This document shows, in pieces, positions 46,801 to 56,229 of a stretch of DNA of 64,000 bases; position 1 is the stretch's first letter, and every line of letters starts with the position of its first letter. The stretch comes from Ixodes scapularis. Lineage: Eukaryota; Arthropoda; Arachnida; Ixodida; Ixodidae. The notes under the pieces were generated by a model. It searched no databases and was not told the origin of the DNA. It worked only from the letters and a program-made list of their open reading frames with translations. The translations under genes were made by a program, and so were the position numbers. Location of the stretch: NCBI RefSeq assembly GCF_016920785.2, contig NW_024609836.1, forward strand, positions 11,252,018 to 11,316,017. Reading direction: 5' to 3'.

Positions 46801-47553
46801 TTCGAAGCTCTATGCGAAGCTTCTCGCGTCCCGTCAAACCAAAACAGTAGCGGCGCCGTGCGTACTTGCCAGATTTTCTCCGGTCAAACAAGAACCCAAA
46901 AACAACGAAAGCCAACCGGCGCTTGCTTCCAGCGTGCATCGGCGTTGCGCTTGCGCCGTGGCCAGATCGCTTGCAGTTGAAGGTTGAAGCAAAAACGAAA
47001 CCAACTGCAATTGCACGTGTTCACATCGAGGACACGCTTTTTATATCCATTTTAACTGTTTGGAACGAATAATTAGACCCATAACCTTATTTGTGGTGTC
47101 TAAGAAACTGTTATCAGGACCCCTAAACTAAATACAAACATGGGCGACATGAGGGAAGCCGCATTGCCATCGACCAGAAGATGGCGGCGAGCCCGGTAAG
47201 CGCGGGTTTCGCAACGTCCTGCGACATGGCGCAATTGCTTTTGGTGCATATCTGTCTCCGAGACATGTTTCTTTCCGCGGCATTAGTCTCGATGGTCCTT
47301 TCTAAGTGTGTCCCTAAGCATTCCGGTGCTTCGATAGCCGGCAATGCCGCGGTCGTCGCCGGGGGCGATGCGTGTTATCGAGGTCGGCTACACGGTTATG
47401 CGTGTATGACCGAACAAAAACATGTTTTTTACAACCTCGCATGATTTCTGAACGAATTATCCGTTACTCATCGTGTAAATTTATGGTAATTTGTGTAAAT
47501 AGCGTGTTTTTCACCCCAAATATTCGCCAAATACACGAGACTTGCTAACAGTG
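43899..47553. mobile_element. CACTG-ended DNA element (3655 bp), CACTA-like
   Basis: Ends CACTGTTAGCAA and TTGCTAACAGTG are exact inverted copies, flanked by TA (43897-43898, 47554-47555). Both subterminal regions are rich in ACACG/CGTGT motifs (43910-44045 and 47470-47540). CACTA/EnSpm transposons start with CACTA or CACTG, have short duplications and carry subterminal repeats, which fits. A Tc1/mariner type cannot be excluded from the TA alone. No transposase was recognised; the interior has only short unassigned frames. Confidence 0.65.
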
Positions 47554-47555
47554 TA

Positions 47556-48303
47556 TAGCTTGCCTCTGGCACCACCTTTCCTCCTAAGTTGACAACCAGA
47601 GGGAAAACCGTTTTAAATGTGACAGCCCTCATCACAGAAACTATGCCTTGCTTCTTTACAGGCTTGAATAAAATCATGTTATCCTCGGGTGCCCCTTGAC
47701 ATTATCATATTATGAATGGCGACTGTGTTCCTAAAAGTTTGATATCGATTTCGAAAACATCTGTGAGTTTGTCTGTTCGGTTGCTTTCATCGTCGACTGC
47801 TTCGTGTTTGTATGTAATGGTCACAGCAGGGGTAACAGTAAGGCGCTTTTGTAAGGCGCTGCGACAGCCGGGAGTGCAGCAGGTCGCCATGCTCGCTCAT
47901 TAATTGGCAAAGGACTCGAATCTCCAGGCGCCAAAAAGCTACGCTTACGATCCTACGACGAGCCACCGATGAAACGAGCGAAAACACGAGCAACAACGAG
48001 CACCAGACATCACCGAGAATCGATGTTTGGGGTAGGGTGCCTCGATAAATGCGCCTCCGTCCAGGGTGGAGACATCTCCGTCGGCGCTGCCATCTTGGTT
48101 CAAGCGCATGCCGATGCGCTATTGCGGGCGGGCTACTTCTAGCCTAGGATGCGCTTACGTAGGCTTACGTCATGCTACTTCCATTTCGCGTTGTGTTCTC
48201 CAACTCAGACGCGCGTTTTAGTCTTTTTACTCATACAAATAAAGAATAAATGAGCGGATGCGACGCAAACGTTTTGAAAAGCGAGCGCACGGGCTTTGGG
48301 TTC
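47556..48303. other. Unassigned DNA
   Basis: A minus-strand frame at 47890-47705 starts MATCCTPGCRSALQKR, which resembles the first residues of a THAP finger, but nothing downstream supports it. CCATCTTGG at 48100-48108 is a YY1-like motif. Confidence 0.35.
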
Positions 48304-48352
48304 TCACGCCTTTTTATTTATTTATTTATTTATTTATTTTTTTATTCTTATA
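48304..48352. repeat. TTTA microsatellite
   Basis: About seven TTTA units followed by T-rich sequence. Could be the tail of a minus-strand LINE, but no LINE coding is visible upstream. Confidence 0.7.
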
Positions 48353-48514
48353 TTAAGTGACCCACCAACAGCTTACCGCCTCCTTAGTGGTGAACTTATC
48401 AATCAGTCAATTAGCAGTACAATTTTATACAGGATAAAAGCGAAATGTTAGGAAAAAATAATAGCCTCAACTCACTTTCGAAATCTACGCTCTTCGTCAA
48501 AAATATCAAGACCT

Positions 48515-48688
48515 GTGCCACACAGGCAAACAGAATGCCATTTACAACGAATGACATTCGTGTGATCAACGAATCGGCTCGCGATCTGTCGCGCGTGGAA
48601 CGCCCCATGCTCGGAGTGTCGCGCGCTGATTGGCCGATCGTTTAAATGTCATTTGTTGTAAATGGCATTGGAGTTGCCCTTGTGGCAC
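48515..48688. mobile_element. 174-bp MITE with 44-bp inverted ends
   Basis: Left arm GTGCCACACAGGCAAAC...AATGCCATTTACAACGAATG and right arm its near-reverse complement, over about 44 bp. Target duplication not evident. Confidence 0.7.
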
Positions 48689-48950
48689 GGGTATAACATT
48701 CCCACAAATCTGTGGTGGCTACACTTTTTTTTTTTTTGCTAAAGCGAGTGCAGCACTTTTAAGTGGCGACCCTTATGCGTATTCATCGAGATATGAGGTA
48801 GCACATAATGGCAGAATATTATACATTTTAGCGACTTTGCGACGGGTTGTTAAATGGAGCAGCTGTTCTTCCATTAGGAGGTGCTTATTGCAGAGCTCGG
48901 TTTGTATATTACGCACTTGTTCAGTAATTTATTATGCTAAATATGTTTGC

Positions 48951-49130
48951 TATAGTCCGTTGCAACTCAAGAAGGTAGGGCGAGGGAGAAGAAGGCCGGG
49001 GAAGAGGAAGCAGACGAAAGGCTGGAGAGGAAAGGGGGAAACCTCCTCCTCCCTCTAGCGTTCAAACCTGCTTTTTTCTCGCCGGCCTTCCTTTCCCTCA
49101 CCCTACCTTCTTGAGTTGCAACGTACTATA
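48951..49130. mobile_element. 180-bp hairpin MITE next to the P-element C-terminus
   Basis: TATAGTCCGTTGCAACTCAA at the left is inverted at 49110-49130, followed inward by AGAAGGTAGGG and its reverse. It ends about 10 bases before the stop codon region of the transposase frame at 49143. Confidence 0.7.
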
Positions 49131-49142
49131 GCACATGCCACG

Positions 49143-49838
49143 TTACAGGAAAAATACAAAAATACCTGAACTCAATATACAACAAGATTTATTTTTGCAA
49201 AAGCGAAAAGCTGCCTCTGTTTTACTAGCATAACCATCATCTGACTCTTCCGCAGGCACGTATAGCCGGGGGGGGGGGGGGGGGGGGGAAGGGGGGGCAT
49301 AGGGCCCGGCTTCCCCCTCCCCGAAATTTTCCATTTTGCTGGGACCTCCTCTCCCCCCTCCCATGATGCAGCATTTTGTCATGGGCGCCCCCCCCTTTCC
49401 CCCTCTCCCCCCCCCCCCCCCCGAAACAAAATCCTGGCTACGTGCCTGCTCTTCCGGCTGACTTAGCCAATGCAAGTAAATGCGTAGGCGCATTACTACA
49501 AAACGCTCCAACAACCTGCGCATTAGATCTGGGTGTTCGCTGCGCTCAACACTGGGAACAGGAACAGATTGCTCAATAATTTTTCTCACGGTCTTCATTG
49601 AGCTCTTCAAAAGACAAATGTCCTCTTCTTCTGGGAACGCTTTAAATACCCCCTCACAACAAGAAACCAAGTTGAAGACTTCCAGGCTGACGTAGGCGAG
49701 GTGTTTTCCACCTAGAACATATTCTTTCATATGCACAAGAGCATGCTCCTCGGAAGCCTCTTCTGCAGTGAGCATTTGTGTGCAGACACGGCACGACTGT
49801 ACAGCAGAGAGCAGAGGTTTAACCAAAAACCCTGCCAA
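49143..49838 (-). pseudogene. P-element transposase C-terminal part, open through a MITE
   Basis: 231 codons. Residues 1-130 match the C-terminal region of P-type transposases: paired cysteines in CRVCTQML, YVSLEVFNLV near residue 50, then LLERFVVMRLRIYLHWL near 110-126. A 68-codon Gly/Pro-rich insertion follows, derived from the MITE at 49253-49448 plus its 8-bp duplication. EESDDGYASKTEAAFRFC then resumes in frame. The insertion is a multiple of three, so the frame survived. A repeat detector is needed to avoid calling the Gly-rich part a domain. Confidence 0.72.
49253..49448. mobile_element. 196-bp hAT-type MITE with perfect 8-bp duplication
   Basis: CTCTTCCG flanks both sides (49245-49252, 49449-49456). 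Ends CAGGCACGTATAGCC and GGCTACGTGCCTG are inverted copies with a two-base difference. Inside are a G run and a C run of about 20 and 16 bases. Non-coding by origin. Confidence 0.88.
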
Positions 49839-49900
49839 ATGAGCAACAATGTCGGACTAAGCTCTAGAGAGTGGTTCCATTTCTATAATCTCATCATCTC

Positions 49901-50368
49901 CTAAAGGCTCTTCAACTTCCTGCTGCACCTCTTTGATTTGGAGAGGAAATCTACCAGGTAGGTGCTGCCGCCATTGTCGTAGCCTGATATTTTTGCGACT
50001 TTGATGAACTGGCTTACTGTCACAATTTTGAGTGCATTTTTCACGTCAAATGTGTTTGGCACTGGGAAAATCATTCTGACAACTGAAAAAGGGTTCTCAA
50101 GACGGTCTCGAGCTAACCGTCCTGTCAGCAGAAAATTGTAGCCACACTCTTTCAAAGGAACACCGTGCAATTGCAACACTACAGTTGTCGACATTAGTAC
50201 CCCTGCCTGGCACTGCTTCCATACTTTCTGCACTCCGGTCCCCAAGCTCTCAACAACAGAAATACTGAGCTTCAGAGTTGAAATGGCCTCCTGATACTTG
50301 CTCTCATTCGCAAAACTCAAAGCAACGACAGGATGGCGAGAGGTCATTAGGGTGTACCATTTAAACAC
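49901..50368 (-). pseudogene. P-element transposase middle part
   Basis: 155 codons. ECGYNFLLTGRLARDRLENPFSVVR (with its first residues near 95) matches the --Y-LLT--L-QD-LE-FF--IR block conserved in P/THAP9 transposases, just after the RNase H-like fold. The upstream SKYQEAISTLKLSISVVESLG region fits the preceding helices. Separated from the next part by a stop or frameshift near 49870-49900. Confidence 0.75.
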
Positions 50369-50399
50369 CAGTCTAAAAAATCAGGCAGTTGCTTCGGCC

Positions 50400-50633
50400 T
50401 CAACTGGCAGTTTGTTCTGTTGAATAAAATACCGAATGGCAGAGGGAGCTTCCCTGAATAGCAGCACCGCTATTCCGACTTTCATTTTCGTGAAATCGCC
50501 ATTGGACACATGAGCCCTGTGTAAGTTGGGTGCCACACGCAGTGTCCAACATTAGCACCATTTCCACATGCTCTATTGAGACTTCACGGCTTGGCAAATT
50601 GAACTTGGAGACTACCTCGTCACTTAGGTGCAT
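50400..50633 (-). pseudogene. P-element transposase part (post-insertion segment)
   Basis: MHLSDEVVSKFNLPSREVSIEHVEMVL matches the -L-D-VV---GLP--EVS--HV--L- block of P-type transposases. It is shifted by one frame from the segment at 50808-50620, which ends at a TGA at 50620-50622. Confidence 0.72.
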
Positions 50634-50808
50634 TACGTCTTTTCGTACGAGGTGCCCTCTTATCTTTTTTCAACACATGCGTGGGGTCTGCCTTGAAGAA
50701 CAATGGCTTACCATCATCACAGGGATGCGGCATACAGCATACGGTCACAGAACTGCGGGAACTGGAGAGGTTCAGCGATCTACACATGACACGGTTAGAA
50801 CTGCCCAT
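50620..50808 (-). pseudogene. P-element transposase part directly after LINE-F
   Basis: MGSSNRVMCRSLNL then CCMPHPCDDGKPLFFKADPTHVLKKD matches the MGS-N--MW----- and --HPC---R-L-F-AD-PH-LKN blocks in the core of P/THAP9 transposases. It begins exactly where the LINE-F tail (AAATAAATAAATA) ends, so the LINE sits just before the MGSSN block. Confidence 0.78.
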
Positions 50809-51205
50809 ATTTATTTATTTATTTTATTTATTTCGCATAGTGTCAGCCCCGGGTCGGGACTCTTACAGGAGTGGAAAAAAAGAACAATTCAACTGTGGTA
50901 CACATGGTTCAAAAGCACACCCGTTCATTCACATACAGATCATGCCAATATACCTAAATATCAAGAAACACGCTTAATGAAGAAAAGAACTTTTCTGCAT
51001 CTTGACATGGTACTATACTTTCCGGCAGGAAATTCCACTCGCATATTGTGCGTGGAAAAAATATTTTTTAAAACATTCCTTGGTGTATCTGTATTCTTGT
51101 ATATGTCGACTATGTTTGTTTCTTGAAATTCTATATTGGTGAGGCGTAATATAAGATGCTTTTTTCAATAAAAACAAGGTCATTAAGAATTATAAAGAGA
51201 AGTTT

Positions 51206-51520
51206 TTAACGCTTGGTTTTTCTCCTACTGCTAAGCGATGGAAGGCCGGCTTGCGAACAAAGATGGGTAGGTGATTCAAGTCGGTGATAACCAGAAAATA
51301 TAAAGTGCGCTGCAAGCCGCTGGACTCTTTCCAGTTCCCACTCAAGATACATCACGTGAGGATCCCACACTTCTGACGCATACTCAAGTAAAGGCCTGAT
51401 CAGCGTTTTGTACGTCGCTAGCCTTGTTTCTACGGACGCAAAATTAAGGGATCTTCGGAGAAAGCCCAATATGCTATTGGCCTTTTTATCTATATTATGG
51501 ACGTGCATACTCCATTTTAG
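51206..51520 (-). pseudogene. LINE-F C-terminal domain
   Basis: DLKWSMHVHNIDKKANSILG then RSLNFASVETRLATYKTLIRPLLEYASEVWD is the standard CR1-type segment after the RT. ERVQRLAAHFIFSGY follows. It belongs directly after YLGVTIT, which now lies 0.5 kb upstream, on the other side of the nested fragment. Confidence 0.8.
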
Positions 51521-51523
51521 GTC

Positions 51524-52057
51524 AATTTAATGTTTATTTAATGAGATGAAGATTTTAGCCCCATAATTTGGGGCCGGCTACTTCGATGCTAGTAATGGGG
51601 TAAAGTATGATATGATATGTTCAATAAATATGAAGTCTGGGCATAATGAGTAACAAAGTAAACTATGAACGTGCTGCGTTAATATCACAAGCAAGTGCAC
51701 TTTGAGAAGTACGACATGTACAGTAGGCTACAGTGGTACAAAATATGCGCAATTAAATCCTGCTATACCAGTAACTCATATTCATTGAACTTAATATTTG
51801 GCTTCTATCTTTGAGTCCTTCAGAAATGCAGTTAGTGAGGCTAATGCACGCTTTTGTTTCGTTAAGTCGAGCCAAGGACCTAGAACTTTGGCGGGAGAAA
51901 ATGGACGATTGTCGAGTATCCCGATACTAATCCGTAAGCGAGCGCGCCACTGATCATATCTCGGGCAGTTCATGATTAAATGTTCGACTTTTTCGACCGG
52001 GTTGTCGCACGTGCAACTCGGTGTTTCTACTTGTTTTATCCGGTGAAGGAAGCTTCC
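51524..52057 (-). mobile_element. 5'-truncated 3' fragment of a different LINE, nested in LINE-F
   Basis: Reads HRIKQVETPSCTCDNPVEKV then EHLIMNCPRYDQWRARLR, a C-C-H-C motif and spacing typical of the C-termini of I/R1/Jockey-type elements rather than CR1. Then a 3' UTR with CATTACTAGCATCGAAGTAG and an end ATTAAATAAACATTAAAT. No certain target duplication. Same strand as LINE-F. Confidence 0.7.
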
Positions 52058-53054
52058 CGTGATCGTGACGCCAAGATATTTCAACTCATTCGCGCAAGAC
52101 AGCAAAGTACCATTAAGTTTGTAGGGAAATATTAATGGTTGACGTTTGTGAGTGATTGTCATACATACTGATTTTTTTTTTAGATTTAGAGGCATTTGCC
52201 ATGTCGCACACCATTCATCTATTCTAGTCAAAAATCTATTTAATTTCTTCTGATCAGAGGCCGCATGAACTTCAGTGAATATAAGACAATCGTCCGCAAA
52301 GAACCTAGCATGCACTTCTTGATCCCCTACTAGATCATTTATAAATACTAAGAACAACGGGCCCAACACGGACCCTTGAGGAACCCCCGACGCAACATCA
52401 CACATATCTGAATAGTCATTTTTGATGCTTACATACTGTCTACGATTTTTTTTAAAAAGGATTCGATCCAACCTAGCAACAGCTGGTTTTTTTTAATATC
52501 GGACGTAATTTAATCATTAACTTCTCATGGTTGACTTCATAAAAGGCTTTCTGGAAATCTAGAAGGATACAATCTACCTGTCCGCTGGCGTCTAAAACGC
52601 GAGAAAGAAAATGTACGACCTCAGTTAGTTGCGTTACAGTAGATAGACCCTTTCTAAATCCATGCTGCTTGTCATTCAATAAAGAATGAGTGGCTAAAAA
52701 TGATTTAATATGCTTTGAAACTATGTGCTCTAGGAGTTTACAGCAACTTGATGCTAATAAAATTGGCCGGTAGTTCATTACACTGCACGCATCACCTGAC
52801 TTTAAGATTAGAATTACTTTAGCCATTTTCCAATCATCCGGTATAGCAGCTGACTGTAGTGATTTTTGAAAAATAATGAAAAGATAATTGACTGACCATT
52901 CTGCGTATCTCTTTATAAAAGAATTTGGAACCTGATCGGGTCCCTCTAAATTCGAATGGTCAATGTTGAGCAAAAGCGAAAAGATTCCCTCGTATGAAAA
53001 AAATACATCATCTATCGCCGGGATGTTTGCGTACGTATGAAACACTGGTGCCAT
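51791..53054 (-). pseudogene. LINE-F reverse transcriptase (ends in a chimeric frame)
   Basis: 53054-52473 carries LNIDHSNLEGPDQVPNSFIK, WKMAKVILILKSGDACSVMN-YRP, DKQHGFRKGLST and LLDFQKAFYEVNHEKL (motif A). After a frameshift at T/A runs near 52450-52500 the frame 52471-51791 gives VASGVPQGSVLGPLF and RFFADDCLIF (motif C, catalytic Asp pair intact), ending at LKYLGVTIT. From there to 51791 the frame reads the nested I-like fragment, so its last 90 or so codons are not LINE-F. Confidence 0.8.
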
Positions 53055-53332
53055 ACCATCGTCACTAGAAAATACTGTAGAAAAAACTTATTGAACGTAT
53101 TGGCTATATCCACCGGTTCAATGACTGGCTCATCATCACTAATCAGCTTTGTGATTTCGCTTTTCCTGGGAGAGAGATACCACCAAAACTTCTTGGGTGC
53201 AGTTAATAGGAAGTTAGACATTGTAATATTATAAAACTTGTGTTTAGCATTTTTTATTGCTGTCTTTAGGCTGGCACTCAAAGTTAGAATACTTGCACAT
53301 ATGGTTTCACAATTGGTTTTGCGCAGCTGCAC
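53012..53332 (-). pseudogene. LINE-F linker between endonuclease and RT
   Basis: NAKHKFYNITMSNFLLTAPKKFWWYLSPRK and DIANTFNKFFLQYF match the pre-RT blocks (--FW-----, -A--FN--F). Open for 106 codons, overlapping the RT frame in a different phase near 53040. Confidence 0.65.
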
Positions 53333-53393
53333 ACTACATCTCGAGATTTTTCGCTTTTCATGTACGATATCTTTCGTGATCCACGGATTGTTT

Positions 53394-53984
53394 TTATGCC
53401 TTTTTTTTTGTCCTTATGAGAACGTATTGATCAATGCATTCGATAACTATTTCTTTAAACTTCAGCCATAGATCGTTAATATCGTTTGCAGGGTTAAGAC
53501 TCAAATCTGTAAAACCGGGATAACTAGACTCCAACTTATCTAATATACCAACATCATCCGCGTAATCGAAGTGTTTGTTTGTTGTGACATCGCAACACGT
53601 ACTTGGCAGGTTTTCCAGATGCAGAGGCAAAGGAACCATGGAGTGATCAGACATGCCTGGCACTACACTATATTCAAATGGGTACAACATGACGCTGTCA
53701 CTAAAAAAGCATAAGTCAAGAACAGATTTGCATCCACTTTGGTGTCGTGTATAGTCTTTCACTATCTGGGTTAAACCGTGAGAGAAAGTCATATCGATCA
53801 ATGCAGAAGCCAAAATGACGTCCTTGTTTCCAGCCGTTAACGCATCCCAATCAATGCCTGGTACATTAAAGTCTCCCGCAATTATAACATTATGGTTGTT
53901 GGCCCGGGTTTTAATCAAAAAGTCATTTAATTTGGCTATGAAGCCAAAGCCGCAACCGGGTGGACGATAGACAGCCCCTATCAA
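53394..53984 (-). pseudogene. LINE-F endonuclease
   Basis: 196 codons of apurinic-type endonuclease: IGAVYRPPGCGF (residues 2-13), IIAGDFNVPGIDWDAL (35-50), then SVLDLCFFSD and VVPGMSDHSMVP (the SDH catalytic His block) near 107-117. The N-terminal third lies upstream in another frame near 54000-54270 (ARSI and ETW-like blocks on the minus strand). Confidence 0.8.
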
Positions 53985-54305
53985 TGTTTTGATGTTGGGC
54001 AGTTTTACTTTTCACCAAACGCTCTCAGTGTTCGATGAGTTTTCGATTAAGTTTCAGACAAGGTCACGCTTAACAATTATAGCGACACCACCTCCACTGC
54101 TGCCATGGTCTTCCCTTAGTATTTTAAAACCTGGAGGGACTATCTCATCATCCAACACAAGCTCATGCAGCCACGTCTCTGTAACTACCGTGATTTCAGG
54201 GTCATGTTCAATTAGAATATGTTCCAAGTCCTCTACTTTGTTAATAATACTTCTTGCATTAAGGTTAATAAAAAGAAAGCTTCGTTGGTCTACTAATACT
54301 TTAAG

Positions 54306-55009
54306 TCATATCGGTTGCGACTGCCTAACTTGATATTCTCTTTCTGTAGTAATCCTAACTTTATCATTTATGCTGTCATCCCAAACATACGTAGTTCCAT
54401 TTATTTTTAACTTGTCATACATGAGAACACACTTATCACCATTGGTTCTGTTTACCCGTCCATTCTCCCAAAGTTTCCGTCGAATATTTTTAACCCTTAA
54501 GGAAAAATCATCATTAATAAATATCTTCGTTCCTTTTAGCTTGTTTGCGCTGCGAAGGATTGCGGTTTTTTCATTGAAGTTATCTAATCGCAGAAAAACT
54601 GGTCTTACTCTATCTGGTATCTGTCTTCCCAATCTTTCTATCTGCTGTACACTCTCGACGTCGATTCCTAGTTTCTCTTTGAATACATTGTCAACATGCG
54701 TCTTAACGATGCTTGGGTTTCGTGCTCATTTTCTAGAATGCCGTAGATTATAAGGTTTTTACGCCTTTCCTGGTTTTCTAGGAGCTCTGCTTTCGTCTGC
54801 AATTCCCTGGAGGTTTGCTGCAGATCCCTTAGAGACGTATCTATTGCGGAAATTTTATTCTGGGCTTTCTGCAGTTCACTAGACAATCGCTCTAAGTTAA
54901 TAACCGAGTTTTCGATTGATTCGAGTCGTTTACCAAAGCCTTCTTGATTTTTCCTTATGTCTTCTACATTTAGAGCAATTTGCCTCTGACCCTCAAGCAG
55001 CTGATCCAT
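54306..55009 (-). pseudogene. LINE-F ORF1 (coiled coil and RNA-binding domain)
   Basis: 55009-54668 starts MDQLLEGQRQIALNVEDIRK with heptad spacing over about 75 residues (coiled coil), then NLIIYGILENEHE, the first strand of the L1-like RNA-binding domain. 54632-54306 continues: RPVFLRLDNFNEKTAILRSA, LKGTKIFINDDFSLRVKNIR, CVLMYDKLKINGTTYVWD. A frameshift near 54650-54680 separates them. It would coat LINE RNA for reverse transcription. Confidence 0.78.
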
Positions 55010-55054
55010 AGCCGTATCAGGTCCTGGATTAAGCTCGACATCACCGCTGAGATT

Positions 55055-55585
55055 TCACGACAAAGCGATCACTTTCCAACACTCGGAAATAGTTTTACAC
55101 AAGCTGCGTGGGCTCGGCAGCACTATCAATGCAGCACAATAATCTCTAGCACACTTGTAAAGGGATTTTCTACTAACCTGTACGTAGAACAGGAAGCGAT
55201 TAGCCATCTCTGCTCTGAACGTGCTGCCAAGCCCACTGAAGCGATGGCGATGCCACGGACTGCTTTTAAGCAAAGCTATAAGCCCCGCCTCTGTCGCAGT
55301 AGTCGATGCGTGGTGTTCCAACGCACATCTCCTTATCCTGGCGCTGTCGATGACTGGGAGGACTTCCTTGCCCTGCCCGGAATGAGACTGATTGCCGATG
55401 TAGTTCATGATGTCGGAGCATGATGTTGCAGTTCCTGGGCCGGCGTCACCGAAGTCAACCGTTCCCGCGATGGAGGACGGCCACAGCAAGATCTGTACGT
55501 AGAACAGGAAGCGATTAGCCATCCCTACTCTGAACGTGCTGCCAAGCCCACACCGCGTCCCTCGTCCCACAGAGCACATGCAGTG
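55055..55585 (-). repeat. LINE-F 5' leader with a 59-bp direct repeat
   Basis: 59-bp copies at 55178-55236 and 55493-55551 differ at about two positions and are 315 bp apart. Each contains ATGGCTAATCGCTTCCTGTT and ends TACGTACAG. The sequence between is open in one frame (about 180 codons), in which GMANRFLFYVQ and EMANRFLFYVQ appear. It may be a 5' UTR with two promoter-like monomers or a short leader frame. Confidence 0.6.
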
Positions 55586-55589
55586 AAAT

Positions 55590-55960
55590 GTCCGCACAGA
55601 GCTTGATTAAGTCAACAACAAACTTCTTCAGCTCGTCTTCGTTGATATATGCGCCCGTGTAGTGGTATGCTATGACTTGCTTCCAGCGCGAGTTGATCCC
55701 TACCACCATAAAAACGAGAGCATGATTTCCACGATGGTCACTCTTAGGCAGCGTCGTTTTGCCAAGCAAAGTGTCATTGCCACGGTCCAACACAACGCCT
55801 TTTCGAATTTCCATTTCATCAAGAAAAAGGACGCAATCCTTTTCAATGTCTGACATCGCAGCGACTTTCGTTTCATGACACGCAATATTTCAGTTAGCTC
55901 ACCGGGCTGAAATGACAGGTGTTGCAGTCGGGAGGGGCAACCCCCTCCCGACTGACACAC
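55590..55960 (-). pseudogene. P-element transposase core, N-terminal part (frameshifted)
   Basis: LQHLSFQPGELTEILRVMKRK (55925-55870) then, in the next frame, AAMSDIEKDCVLFLDEMEIR, NHALVFMVVGINSRWKQVIA and YINEDELKKFVVDLIKLCAD. The last group is the RNase H-like fold of P/THAP9 transposases; D in FLDEM is the first catalytic acid. The frame change lies near 55865, one base. The frame runs into LINE-F after ISLHV. Confidence 0.8.
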
Positions 55961-55974
55961 CTGTCGTCGGAAGA

Positions 55975-56229
55975 AAAATGAAAGCCGTTTACAAATCCCT
56001 GTAACCCCGAATTGAAGCGCAGCTCTTGAGGAGGAGTAGGGAAGGGTACTGAGGGGGGTTACGTCACCTGCGGGTAGTCACGTGACCCCGGGGGGGTCAC
56101 GTGATCTCGGGGGAGTGGGGTCACGTGACCTCGGGGGGGGGGGGTCACGTGACCCCCCCACCCCCCCCGGTTACGCCGACGCCGCTCAGGCTGGAAACCG
56201 GCCCCTAAGAGCTGCGCTCTAAAAACCCC
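55975..56229. mobile_element. Repeat inserted in P-element exon 3, sharing sequence with the foldback arms
   Basis: Interrupts IPLP and SRLQHL. Contains CACGTGACC motifs repeated between 56089 and 56160 with poly-G runs. Its right part, GGTTACGCCGACGCCGC...CCCCTAAGAGCTGCGCTCTAAAAA (56168-56226), matches 17303-17375 of the foldback element. CCCCTCCCG occurs next to both sides (55942-55950, 56227-56235) and could be a target duplication, although it lies in a palindromic neighbourhood. Left boundary uncertain. Confidence 0.5.

Larger units (their letters stand above)
50808..55585 (-). mobile_element. Full-length CR1-like LINE (LINE-F) inserted in the P-element
   Basis: Minus-strand LINE from a repeated 5' leader (55585-55055) through ORF1 (55009-54306), endonuclease (53984-53394), RT (53332-52058) and C-terminus (51520-51206) to an (AAATA)n tail at about 50808-50832. 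It has frameshifts at homopolymers and a nested 3' fragment of another LINE at 51524-52057. The 3' end is exact; the 5' end is estimated to about 25 bases because I could not align the target duplication. Confidence 0.85.

Noticed and set aside
47705..47890. A third THAP-domain gene starting MATCCTPGCRS
   Set aside because: Only the first eleven residues fit; the FP, Trp and second zinc-ligand blocks are absent.
55055..55597. A host protein of 180 residues with an internal repeat
   Set aside because: The region is the 5' leader of LINE-F; coding status of this leader is unproven.
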